Shown piece after piece: positions 33,716 to 45,900 of a stretch of DNA of 64,000 nucleotides (positions within the stretch are counted from its first letter, which is position 1; each line of letters begins with the position of its first letter). The position numbers were made by a program, and so were the translations under genes. Source of the stretch: Sodiomyces alkalinus F11 (lineage: Eukaryota > Ascomycota > Sordariomycetes > Glomerellales > Plectosphaerellaceae); NCBI RefSeq assembly GCF_003711515.1, contig NW_021167079.1, forward strand, positions 1,601,471-1,665,470, read 5' to 3'. Under the pieces are notes generated by a model, which worked only from the letters and a program-made list of their open reading frames with translations, was not told where the DNA came from and did not search any database.

Positions 33716-36700
33716 ATGTACCACCACCGTATCGCTGAGCTGGCTCATCAATGGGGCATTGTCTTGCCTCCCGCTCCTTCTCCGCTCACACGGCCTTCCC
33801 ATCCACCGACCTTCAGGAATGCAGACGACGACTTTCACGCAGAGGAGCTTGTCAAGCGGAGGCAGCTCTCCCACGGACGCACCGAATCCACTGGGAATCT
33901 GAGAAAGGCCTTCAGTTCCAAGAAGAAAGCCTACGATCCCAGGCTGGTCTTCGATGCCCTCAACAGTCATGTCGCCCACTGCGGGAGACCCGGAGTTGCC
34001 GAGTCGCTGATCAAACTCCTTCTCGCTTCCGGCGGTGACGTGAACCTTCCGCAGAAGCCCAAGACCGGCCTCCTTAGCCGTCGTCGGAGCTTGGAGACCC
34101 TCGGCGAACGGAGCAGGTTGTTGCAGCAAGCCGTCACCAACAACCAGCCCGACATGGTTGCCGTCCTGCTACCTCACGCCGATGCCGTGGCTCTCGATAC
34201 CTCTCTTCCGATCGCCATCCAAGAAAGGAATCCCGATATCGTCGAGCTGCTCCTCCGGTACGGCGCTGGCGCTGGCGCTGCCTCCACGGCCGACGGCCAG
34301 GATGCCTTTCGCGACCTGTGTGCCTCGGGCGGTCAACCGCAGTTGGTCAGCCTCCTTCTGCGGTCCGGAGGCCGGCCCTCTGTATCCTGGCTGTCGCAAT
34401 GCATGATAGATGCCGTTCGTGCGGGTTGCCTCGGAACCGTCCTGCACCTGAGTCGATCGGCCGCGGACGGGAACCTCAACCAAGGGGAGGCTTTGAACAC
34501 GGCCATTTTGCACTCGCGGCATGACATTGTGCTAGCCATTATCGCCGGCATCAACCCGCCGCAGGGACAGGTTCTCAACGAGGCCTTCGCCCAGTTGATG
34601 GGCCATGCCTCCATGAACCCCAACGAGAAGGCGCGGGCGGCTGAATTGTTGCTATGTGCCGGCCCCCATGGCGATTCCACTGCGCTTGCTCTTCTTGATG
34701 CCGCGACGACCGAGTCTCTCGAAATGGTTCACGTCCTAGTCGCCCACGGGGCCTCCATTGCATACAGAGACGCCCTGGCCTTGCGCAAAGCTATATCCAA
34801 CGGACGGGTGGACGTGGCTCAGATTATGCTCAGCGGGAAGTCGCCTCTGAGCTCAATACAAGCTTCCGAGTGCGTTGGGCTCATCCCCAGGCACATGGGC
34901 CGTGACCATGGACATCTCCTGCTCGATCTTTTACTGCGAAGAGGAGCCAGCGGGAACCCCTTGCACGAGAAACTGATTGGGTCTGCCGAGGACGGTGATG
35001 TCGGATCCGTCGCTTTGCTTCTCAGCCCGCAGAGCCACGAAGTAGCTTCTGTGGACTACAAGGGCGGGCTAGCCCTGCAGATTGCCGTCAGGAGATGCGA
35101 CGTCCCCATGACAAGACAAATGCTTGCCAGCAATCTTAGCAGCGACACCATGACCAGCGTTTTTCACGAGACGAAAACTTTGCCACCTTCCGACAGGCTC
35201 AATATCGCCGAGTGCTTTCTGGACAAGGGATTACCGGAGACGACCGTGCAGGAGGCTCTCCAGGAGGCCATCAGCGAGAAGCCGCCGCAGCGAGACGAAA
35301 ATCTCATTGCGCTGCTCCTCAAGTACACCACCGACGTCAAATCGAGTGCCGGGCCTCTGGCGGCAGCCGTGCAGCAGAAGGATATCAACCTCCTAGCAGC
35401 ATTGCTCCAAAAGAATGTCTCCCCTCAAACCGCCGTGGAAATACTCCCGACCGTCGTTACCACCGTGGTGGATCCTAGAGCGAGGCTCGAGATGACCAGC
35501 CTGATTCTCAGCTCCGTGCCAGGCACAGATCCGGCCAAGATTTCTCTGGCCCTTATCCATGTCTTGGAGTTGAAGCCTCCCGATATGAGATTACTCCAGG
35601 TGCTCCTGCACCAGGGTCGTGCTGATATCAACAGCAACGAAGGCCTTGTCGTCGCTACAGGTATGTTCCACTCGCCCTCTCTGCTGTGCAACTGTGTAGC
35701 AAGAGAATAAGACAATGGCTGACAGCTGGCAGCGATTCGTAACCACGACCCCCCGGTCCTTGACATGCTGTTGAAGCAGGGTAATCCTTCACCAGCCACG
35801 ACACGTCGGGGACTCAGCGAGCTGTCGCATCTACCGTCTTGCGAGAAAAAGGCGGCAAAGCTGCAGACTCTCTTACGATACACCAAAGAGACGGCGCTTC
35901 TTGACGATATTTTAGTAAAAGAAGTCCATTCGCTCATTCATACTTCCCCCGAGAACCGAAATCCGTGTATCATAAAGGTGCTCTTGTTGTCAGGCGCGAA
36001 TGTCAACGCCCATAATGCGGCGGCTCTCTGTCATGCCGTCTCCGCCGCAGACGCACATCTCACGGACCTGCTTTGCGCTGCGAAGCCCAACGCCGCTGCC
36101 CTGGCATACGCTTTGCCCCACGCCCTTCGCATTGCTGATGCCATGGACCGACTGACCTTTGCCAAGAAGTTGCTGGATGCGGGCGCGCCGAGCGCTGAAG
36201 CAAACCGCGCCCTGGGTTTCGCCATCAAGACGTACACCGACGACATGCCGCTGTTACGGACCCTGTCGAAAAAGGCCGACACGGCTGACGGCGAGGCTCT
36301 CCTGGCAGCGGTACGGCGAGAGCGGCCTGACATACTCGAGTTGGTCCTGCAACGAATGCACCCCAGCAGCGCCGTAAACACTGCGTTTGCCGAGGCGATC
36401 AAAAGCCACGACAAGGAACTACGCGCGCTGATGTGCACCCTTCTCCTGAAACACGGCGCATCCGGTGCGGTTGCGTCGGACGCCCTCCGAGCTGCTGCTG
36501 CGGACGGGGATCTGGTGCTGGGCAACTTGCTCGTGAGCCACGGTGTCGGCGTCGATGAGCAGGCCGTCATCCAAGCCTGCCGCTCCGGCGCCGCCGACGT
36601 TTTGGCGATGCTTCTCAGCGGCGATAAAAATCATGCGTCCATCGTCGACGAGAAGACGCTGGGGCGAGGATTCCAAGCGGCCACCGAGGTGGGCGACCTC

Positions 36701-39338
36701 AAGAAACGTGCGGCGGTTCTTGCGCCTCTGTTGGCTCGCGGTGTGGGCGGTGATGCGCTGAACGGCCAGCTCGTCTCGGCCGTTCGGTTCGGGGCCGACG
36801 GCGAGGATCTGGTGAGAATCCTGCTTCGCGCCGGTGCGGACCCGAACTACTATAACGGCGAGGCTGTCTGGGCGGCCACGCAGAGCGCATACCTGGGGAG
36901 TTTGGAGATGATGCTCGGCACAGCTCATGCTGGGGACACCGACGTAGGTTGAGCACGCTCGTCCCTTTTTTACCGTATGCGTAGAGGAAAAAATTGGAAG
37001 ACTGACATTCTGACAGCACCCGAAGCCTACGGCCGCTACGCTCAAGCGAGCTCTACAAGCTTCCGGAAAACTAGGCGCACGGCCCCGGCTCGACGTCGTC
37101 GAGATGCTTTTCCAAGCCGGCCTCTCGGTTTGCGAGGAACTCCACATTGCGCTGAACAAGGCGGTCAACGAGGAAGTGCCGGACGAGAAGCTCATCGAAG
37201 CCTTTGTCCGGCACGGCGCTTCGCCTCTCCCGAGGGGCCGGCGGACGTTGGTCGACGCAGCGAATAGGTGCTCTCCGTCGATCGTAAGCCTATTGCTCGA
37301 GGCGGCAGACGTATCGGGCGACGACGTGAGCTTGGTGATTCGGCAGAGTTTCACCAAAGACACGGCCGGGACGTGGTTCGACGAGCAGGGGTTTCTCGTT
37401 TTGCAGAGTATGCTCGACAAGGGCGCACGGGGGGAGGGGATTAGTTCCGTACTGGCCCTTGTGCTCGACATGGCGTCGGACGGCGAACGACCAGAGCTGG
37501 CGAACCGCTTCATTGACCTCCTTTCTGCGCACGATGTCGACGTCGATTACCAGGATGGGAAGCTACTGATATCGGCAACGTCAGCATGCGACGTGGTCTT
37601 GATCAAGAGGCTGTTGGAGAAGAAACCGCGGGCCGAGACGCTGTCTCGGGCCTTTTATCGCGTCTTTGACACAGCGCTGGCCGAAGATGACGCGCTCCAG
37701 CTCATTTCTCTGTTCACGGAATATGGCGACGGAGAAACTCGTCTGGATGTTATGTACACGATGCCGGGCATATCGCCCATCTTGTTCCTGGCACTCGCGC
37801 AATATCCAAGGTCGACCAGGGTTGTGAGGACGCTCCTGGATGCAGGATTTTATCACGACCAGATGACGGTTTTCCACGTAGCGCCTGGTCTGGAGGAGGA
37901 CGAGGAAGAAACCGTCACGTTGTTGACATGGTCGCTGTTGCAACCCCAGAAGAAAATCAGCAGCAACGTCATCCACGTTCTCGTCGAAGCAGGGGCAAAA
38001 GTGAACGTCGAGACGCGGGTGTCGCGTGTCACACCGCTCATGGCAGCGATCCAGGCGCGCAGACCAGACATTGTCAAGAGGCTGCTACTCGAAGGGGCCG
38101 AAGTGGACGTGGCCGATGCGGGGGGGGATACCCCGTTGGCCATGGCCACGGATATCGGGGGAGAGCTGGCGATCACCATCATGTCCAGCCTCCTCGCGGC
38201 GGGGGCGTCGCGGGACGACGGGTCCCTGCACAACGCGGCGCGCGAACTCAACTTGCCGGCGGTGCAGGTCCTCGTCGAATACGGGCATGATCCGGACTTC
38301 CCCAGCCACTTGCACGACGGACGAAGTGCGTTGGGCGAGTTGTGTCTTCGCGCGGCCGACTCGAGCGAGTTCACTGCGGCGCGAGAGAAGACGGCGGAGA
38401 AGGTGATGGGCTTTCTCATCGAGAAGGGGTCGGACATGACTCTCAAGGTCGCGGGCAAGTCGATCCTGCACCTCGCGCTGGAGTCTCGAGACCCCCTGAC
38501 GACAACCCGGTTGCTCCTCAAGTGCGGCATGTGGAAACACGTGAACAGGAAGTTCAACCTGTACACGGACGGTGGCGGCGGCGGGCACACGTACACGTAC
38601 TCGCCGACGATGTACGTGGCAAAAGCGCTCCCGGCGTCGGAGGTCCGCGACCCACTAGTGGCCCTCCTGCGTGCAAACAGGGGGGAAGACGTCTACTACG
38701 CCAACGCGGGACCGCAGCCCGACGACGCGGCGGGGCTCCCGGACGACCTGGCGCTGCAAGAGCGCGAGCGTCGGGCGCGGCTGGCGCGGCTGGCGCACGA
38801 GCAAGAAGACCACGAGCGCTCGCTGGCGCGCACGCGGTCGCTGGCGGCGGTGCAGGCGCAGATCTGGACGCACCAGGCGGAGCTGGAGGACGGGCGACGA
38901 CGGCGCACGCAGGGGGAGGAGATGGCGGCGATGGGCGAGCGGGCGCGGGCCGAGGAGGCGGGGTTCCTGGCGGCGATGCGGCTGCGGCAGGAGGAACGAG
39001 CGGCGGAGGCGGCGCACCAGCGGACGTTGACGGCGGCGGCGACGGCGAGGACGCGGCAGGAGGTGGAGATGGAGGGGCGGCGGCAGGCGCAGGGGATCGA
39101 GTGGGAGCGCAAGATGGCGGCGGAGCGGGTGGAGCACGCCAAGGCGATGAGCGCGCTGCGGGTGTCGGAGCGGGAGGACGTGGATCGGATGGATCGGGAG
39201 CAGAACGAGCGCGTTAACCGGCGGATTACGGAGCAGAGGAGGCTTGTGGAGAGTCAGTCTGGGTTGGCGGGGCAGTTGGCCGGGGTGGGAGCTAATGGAA
39301 GGCGGCAGATCGGGTACATTTCGGGGGAGCTGAGTTAG
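33716..39338 (+). CDS. Giant ankyrin-repeat protein with C-terminal coiled coil (three exons)
   Basis: Exons 33716-35660, 35733-36943 and 37017-39338 are joined by GT-AG introns of 72 and 73 bp, giving about 1,825 residues. Exon 1 ends in phase 1, exon 2 in phase 0. Nearly the whole length to ~1,500 is degenerate ankyrin-like helix pairs (patterns such as PDIVELLLRYGA and VLDMLLKQG). The clearest canonical repeats are near residues 1390-1450 (TPLMAAIQARRPDIVKRLLL, then GDTPLAMATDIG). A Gly-rich linker (about 1,570) precedes an Arg/Glu/Ala-rich coiled coil (about 1,630-1,790). No NACHT, patatin or other catalytic domain is seen at the N-terminus. Function is unknown; a scaffold role is only an inference. 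A neighbouring acceptor (…aag, exon from 37,026) for intron 2 is also in frame. Confidence 0.85.
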
Positions 39339-40805
39339 ATGGGGCGTCGGGAGTGCAAGAACTTGTATAACGTGTATATAGAGGTGATCGCAGGTCATCT
39401 TCCATTCGTCTAAAGTTCTTTTGTCAAGTCCATGGTGTTGTGTCTGTTGGTCGGTTTTCACCTGGGATGGTTTCGATGTTGGTGTCACGATTGCTTATGT
39501 AATATGGAATACACAGTGTTAAGTGTGAAAGGGGATACACATATCACACTGTGGGAGTAGCGGCACAGTCATCAATCGTTTAAATGCACGGCCACACCAC
39601 TCGCTATATCTATATCGCTATATACGCTTCGACGGTGCTCGGACAACGGATCCAACCGTTGCTCAACGTGTCACGCCCACGGCCACACCCACCCACACGC
39701 ACTCGTTCCCACACGCACCAACACAATCGCCCAACAAACTTCCCAGCACCCACATTTGCATCCTTCACTTCGGGATTTACCGATCAACTACGCGATCGAC
39801 TCATGCATGGTCCATCGGCCCCCCCCCAAAAGCAGAGAGCACATAATTACAACGTACACCCCTACACCGTCCGTCCTTCCTACTGAAGGAGCGGGCCGGC
39901 TCTTCGATCCATCTCTTCTCGCCCCTTGGCTGAGGAAACCCGGTCCGCCGTTGTGGTCCGTTTCGACGTTCATCCAGCGATGTCGGTGGTCCAAGACAAG
40001 AGAGGTCTTATCATGTTGGCTCGTGAACTGGGGCCCATCCAGATTGGTCCTCTGATTTGTCCTCTGATTTGTCCAACGAGGCGAAAGGAGATTGCATCCT
40101 TCCCCGTGGGTCTTCAGAGGGGGAGGAGTACGTTGTACACTTAGAGAGGAAGAGGGTCCCTGAACTAATGGGACCGGGGACCTCTGGAGCTCGCATCCCC
40201 CCGCATGTCTTGATGGAACCGTGACTACGGACTAGATACGTTGTCGGGGGCATGCCATGCTAATAACATGCTTTGCCGTTCCAGCCGTTCCAGCGGTCCC
40301 GGGAGCGAGACAAGACCCACGGCCTACCACGAGGCCGAGGGAGATGAGATGCCGACACTCACTACACGAACGAACGAAAGAAGAGTGAGACAAAGAATGG
40401 GGGGTGGAGTTCGCGTAGATCATCCATGGTCCTGGTCGTCGGGCTTCCCTTAGACCCCGGCTCGAATCCCCACTCCCACTCCGCCACCACCTCTACATGG
40501 TCCGAGTACGAAAGAGGTTACGGTCATGTTATATGCACACGGATACCCGTGCTTTCGTACGACCTTGTTTGTTCGGCTGTTGATTGTCATCTCATTATTT
40601 TTCTCCCCTCTTTGACACTGACAACTGACGGACAGCCTTTGCATACTGAACGTCTTTTATCGTTTCTGGACGATTTTCTTTCACTTTGACGGGCTTGAAG
40701 AATCAGAAGAGAGCCGGCCTTTTGTCTGTCGACGGCACAATAAAACAGAGCAAAAAGGAAAAAGGAAAAAAAAGGGGGGGAAGAAGAAAAAAAAAAGGGA
40801 AAAAA
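39339..40805. other. Intergenic region between the ankyrin and methyltransferase genes
   Basis: About 1.5 kb. I see a 12-bp tandem duplication (TCCTCTGATTTG twice, 40048-40071) and, just before the methyltransferase ATG, a purine-rich A/G leader (40,740-40,805). No gene with recognisable homology. Confidence 0.5.
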
Positions 40806-42546
40806 ATGGTCGACCCCGAAACCAGCAGCAACGTCATCGTGGAACCCGACGATGTCGATGACAACGATTCCTCCATCGGCGACGACGGCGCGGTATGTGA
40901 AGTCCATACTCCCTCTCTTGCCATTCATCCCCTCTTCCTCAACCGACTGACGACCTGTTACGCGTCGCCCTTCCGTCGTAAATAGGATGCTTCCAGTTCC
41001 ACCGCCAGCTTAAGGAGTTCGATCCTCGAATACAGAGAAGAGAATGGGAGGACATATCACCGCTTTCGCGATGGAAGTTCGTCACCGCCTTTGACCTTTT
41101 TTGGTCCTCTCGCTCTCCCGCCTCCCCCATGCGCCGTGGTTCTAGGAGCTGACGCGACACCTCATCTTCCCTCGCCTTATAGAGTACCATTTCCCCAACG
41201 ACGAGATGGAGACCGAGCGACTTGGTGAGCGCCGCTCTACACCCCGACTTTTTTTTTTTTTTTTCTTTTTCTTTTTTTCCCTCTTTGGTGATGGAACCGA
41301 GGGACCGTCTTTCGCTAACAACCTATGCCCCCGTCGCATTGCAACAAAAGACCTTCAACATCACATCTTCTATCTGACTCTCGACGGCAAGCTGGGTCTT
41401 GCCCCTTCCATCCAACCCGGCGCCCAGGTCGGCCGCGTGCTGGACCTCGGTACAGGCACTGGCATCTGGGCCATGGACTTTGGCGATGAGCACCCGGAAG
41501 CTGAAGTGCGTCTCGTCCCCTGTCGCTCGCTACCCTTGAATCGAATACAATGGAGACAACATGAGTTCCTGTTCCTGACGTGCTGTCGCTAGGTCGTCGG
41601 TATCGATCTATCGCCCATCCAACCACTCTTGTATGCTACCCTATTTCTTCTTCTTCTTCTTCCTTTTCTTCTTCTTCTTCTTCCTTTTCTTCTTCTTCTT
41701 CTTCCTTTTCTTCTTCTTCTTCTTCCTTTTCTTCTTCTTCTTCTTCTTCCTTTTCTTCTTCTTCTTCTTCTTCCTTTTCTTCTTCTTCTTCTTCTTCTTC
41801 CTTTTCTTCTTCTTCTTCTTCTCCCCGGCTAATATGTCTCGTCTAGTGTTCCACCAAACGTCAAGTTCGAAATCGACGATTTTGAGGACGACTGGACTTT
41901 CTCGCGCCCCTTCGACTACATCCACAGCCGCATGAACAACTCCAGCATTGCCAATTGGGAAGACTACATCCGCAGGTCATACGAGTATGTTTTTTTTCTT
42001 CTTCTTTTTCTTTACAATTCCTATCCCCCCTTTCCTCACCATCAAGCCATGCATGCTTACATGCTCACGACCCCAACCAGAAACCTCGCCCCCGGAGGCT
42101 ACATCGAGCTCCAAGAATTCACCCTCCCCCTCTCCGACGACGGGACCCTCACCAAAGACCACGCCCTGCACCAGTCCATGACCCTCCTAGGCGAAGCCGC
42201 CGCCAAGCTAGGCCGTCCCTTCCGCGACCTCAACACCCTGAAATCCCTCCTCGAGCACGCCGGCTTCGAAGACGTCCGCGAGCACCGCTACAAGTGGCCC
42301 TCCAACACCTGGCCCCGCGACCCCCACTACAAGGAGCTCGGCGCCTGGAACTACGAGAACATCGTCTCCGGCCTCCAGGGCTTCCTCATGGCCGCCCTCA
42401 CCCGCGGGCTCGGCTGGTCCGCCACCGAGGTCAACGTGCTGGCCGCCCAGGCGCGCCGGGATATGGCCGATCGCACTATCCATGCGTATTGGCCCATGAT
42501 TGTCGTCATTGGGCGGAAGCCCGCCGTCAAGAAGGACGAGACCTGA
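40806..42546 (+). CDS. LaeA-like SAM-dependent methyltransferase (seven exons)
   Basis: Exons: 40806-40892, 40986-41076, 41183-41224, 41351-41505, 41593-41630, 41847-41984 and 42081-42546, giving 338 residues with all phases consistent. The N-terminal acidic stretch (EPDDVDDNDSSIGDD) leads into ILEYREENGRTYHRFRDG, the standard entry of fungal TAM/LaeA-like methyltransferases. Motif I is VLDLGTGTGIWAMDF (about 103-117), continuing to EAEVVGIDLSPIQP across intron 4. Then come FDYIHSRMNNSSIANW and LAPGGYIELQEF. This fold is shared by the secondary-metabolism regulator LaeA and many paralogues; the substrate cannot be told from sequence. No biosynthetic core enzyme lies nearby, so a paralogue is more likely than LaeA itself. 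Intron 2 has the unusual donor GTTCGT; intron 5 (41631-41846) holds a long TTC tract. Confidence 0.88.
41641..41823 (+). repeat. Polypyrimidine TTC-rich tract in intron 5 of the methyltransferase gene
   Basis: About 180 nt of only T and C, made of (TTC)n blocks separated by CCTTTT, a higher-order repeat of about 21-27 nt. It is a homopurine-homopyrimidine tract able to form triplex DNA and likely variable in length. Confidence 0.9.
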
Positions 42547-42985
42547 CGTGGGGGATGCAGGGTAGAAGATGATGTTGGGGGGGGGGGAGGGCGGGGAGGA
42601 CATGCATAAAGTGGAGGACGGCGATGTTTTTTTATCCAGAATCAGCAAAAATTGACGACGGAGACAACCAGAAGGGCCGAAGTCTTTGGGAAGAGACGTA
42701 CATGATGGCATGACCTCACACCGGCGTTTATATACAGAAATCTTTTACAACGCAACTATCAACTGAGCCATACATATTGAACTCGGTTTCGTGGAGGACA
42801 AGAATCATCAAGCATCTTGCGCCTCATGCCCCCCCTGTTTTCTCTAGCAATGGCACACTTCCAGGCAAAAATATGCCGGTTCTAAAAAAGAAGAAAAAAA
42901 AAAGAAAAAAATCAAGTAAATTATATCCCCCCGACTCGTCCCAGAATCCGTCCGTCCGGCGCGACACAGCAACACAGCAACAGTA
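42547..42985. other. Convergent 3' spacer
   Basis: The tail-to-tail spacer between the methyltransferase (+) and PRP22 (-). It contains a G-run (about 42,575-42,587) and A-rich stretches (about 42,884-42,910). No gene is seen. Confidence 0.6.
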
Positions 42986-45900
42986 TCAACCCCAGGTACC
43001 ACCACCACCAGACCTCCCCCCCCTCCGCTGCGCGCTGAGCCGCCAGTCGTCCTCCCCGGCAAACTTGTTGTACAAAGGCTGGATCCGCTCCGCCTGGCGC
43101 CTCTTCGACAACCGGTCCGTCGGCGCCACCTTGAAGAACGTCGGCGCCGCCTCCACGAGCCACTTGGGCTCGATGGTGGTCGTGCAGTGCATGTACTCCT
43201 TGGTGGTGAGCACGAGCGTGTGGTAGATGACCCACTCGGCCTGCTTGCCGAACAGCGCCGAGCTGGGGTGCAGGTAGACGGGCGTGCCCTCGATGAGCGT
43301 CTTGTAGCCCTCCTGCGGGTCCTTGCGCGCCGCGTTGCGGAAGAAGCCCGAGCAGAGCGCGCGCCGCAGCTTCTGCGTGTCGCTGCCGCAGCTGACCACC
43401 GGGTGCCGGTACCGCTCCATGATCTTGACCAGCTGGTCGTGCACGTCCTTGGACCGCCGCATCGACCGCGCCTGGATGAAGTTCTCGAAGCACCACGGCG
43501 CCGAGTACCCGGACCGCTTCCACCCGTTGTACACGTTCAGCAGCGTCAGGTGGTCCCCCGACGCGTCGTGGAACTTGGCCTTCTTCTGGTCCGCCTGCGA
43601 CTGCTTCTCCTTCGGCCGGTAGAACACGTTGGGCAGGTTCAGCATCGCCACGATGATGAGCATCTCCGCCGAGCACTGCATGTCCACCGACATGATGAGC
43701 ACCTTGGCCAGCGACGGCTCCATCGGGAAGTCCGCCATCTTACGCCCGAGCCGCGTCAGCAGCCCTTCGTCGTCCAGCGCGCTCAGCGCGTAGAGCTCTT
43801 CCAGCGCCGTAAGCATGGTGTTGATCGGCGGAGGGTCCATGAAATCGAAGTGCAGCAGGTCGTTGATGCCCATGGCCTTGAGCATCAGGATCGTGTGCGA
43901 CAGGTTCTGCCGTTGAATCTCGGGGATCGTCGTCGGCAGCATCTCCGTCTGGAAGGCCGCCTCGGTGTACAGGCGGAAGCATTTCCCAGGACCCGTGCGA
44001 CCCGCGCGGCCGGCTCGCTGGTTGGCTTGCGCCTGAGAAATCGGCGTCACCACCAGCGAGTCCATGCCCAGCTTGGGGTCGTACGCGTTCTGCTTGACGA
44101 ACCCGGGATCGACGACGAAGTAGATGTTGTCGATCGTGATGGACGTCTCCGCGATGTTGGTTGCGATGACTACTTTTCGGGTGCCCGGCGGCGCCGGCTC
44201 GAAGATGCGGCTCTGCATTTCGTTCGGGAGCGCCGAATAGACGGGCAGAATGAGCAGCTCCGGCACGTTAGGTCCCAGCGCCTTCATTCGTTCGTACAGT
44301 ATTTCGGATGACGTGTCGATTTCCTCCTGTCCCGTGAGGAAGAGTAGGATATCGCCCGGCGGCTCGGTGAGGTGAATCTGCATGACCGTGACCAGCGCGG
44401 CGTCTAGGTAGTCCGACTCGGGTTCCCGCGAGTAGAGGATCTCGACGGGGAAGGTTCGACCAGGGATCGTGAAGATAGGACAGCCGTTGAAGTAGCTGGA
44501 GAACTTCTCGGCATCGAGCGTCGCCGAGGTGGCGATCACCTTGAGGTCTTTCCTCCGGATCATCGTCTTCTTGAGCAGCGCGAACAAGACGTCGGTCGAG
44601 ATGGTGCGCTCGTGCGCCTCGTCGAGCATAATCACCGAGTATCGCCTCAGATCGGGATCCATCAAGATCTCGCGCTGCAGCATGCCGTCGGTCATGTACT
44701 TGATCCTCGTGGCCGGGCTGGTACGGTCTTCGAATCGGATGGTGTACCCGACCTCCTCTCCCAGGCCGCATCCGACTTCCTCCGCGACACGCTTCGCCAC
44801 AGACATGGCGGCGACTCGGCGTGGCTGCGTACACCCGATGATGCCTTTGTTCGCAAAGCCGTCTTCGGCCAGGTACTGTGTCAGCTGTGTCGTCTTGCCC
44901 GAGCCCGTCTCCCCGATGACGACGAGCACCTGGTGGTCCCGCACGGCATCGAGGAATTTCTGGCGGAAGGCGAACACGGGCAGGCTTTCCCTCTGTTGCT
45001 TGATGCTCAGGTTCGTCCTCTTGCCGTAGGACTCGTCTTTCGGTTGTACGGCTCGTTTCCATTCCGGGACCGCGTCGGCCTTGGCCTGCTGTTGCCTGGC
45101 CGTGCGCAGATCGGCCGCGAACTTGCGCTTGTCCGGGTCCATCATGGGGTCGTTCCATTGTGTCGAGAGGTCGATCTTCTTGTCCTCTTGTTCGGCCGCC
45201 TCCGCTTCCTGCCGCTTCAACTCTTTCCGTTCCTTGGCGAGCGAGGTGCCCGACATGGCGGCTCGGTTCATGGAACCGTCGGGTGCTTTGATCACCCGGA
45301 TGGGCGACAGTTCGAGCGACTGCTTCGTCTGCCCGGCAAGGAACGGCGGCTCCTCTTCACGGACCTCGATGTCGACTTCTTCCTCCAGCTCCATGTCGCC
45401 CTCGCCCCGCAGCGTGGCGTTGTAGTCTTCCTGCAGGTCGGGGTAGTCCGACGCCTTGGCAACGCCGGACGCGATGAGCTGTCGAATCTCCCACCGTTCC
45501 GGGGAGGTCATGCGCTTCTTGTGTTGGGGTTGTTGTTGTTGTTGCCGTTGCTGTTGCGGGCGCTGGTTCGGCGGCGGAGCCACCGAGTCGTCCTCGTCGC
45601 CGAACATGTTTCCATTGTTCCCGCCTCCTAGGGCTTGGGCATTCGCCCCGGTCGCCCCGGCCACTGCCATGGTCCGTATCCTTGCGTGCGGCTCCAGGTC
45701 CATTCCCGTCTCTTGGTCGACTTCTTTCATCGACAGCCCTATCCGGTTCCCCTCCATGCTGACGACTTTTACCTTGACTTCCTGGCCCTTGGATAGCAGA
45801 TCAGTCGGGTGGTTGACGCGTTGTCCCGCCACCATCCTCGATATGTGCACCAAACCATCCGACTTGCCCCGGACGCCGTGCAAACTGACAAAGGCGCCAA

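Noticed and set aside
36419..37513. 364-codon open frame antisense to the ankyrin gene
   Set aside because: Shadow of GC-rich coding sequence. The plus strand carries the ankyrin pattern and consistent splice sites.
41641..41925. Lys- or Ser-rich open frames over the TTC tract
   Set aside because: Simple-sequence translation of an intron; the flanking exons splice around it in frame.
43187..44311. 374-codon open frame opposite PRP22
   Set aside because: Antisense shadow of a strongly conserved helicase gene, with Arg/Val-rich low-complexity content.
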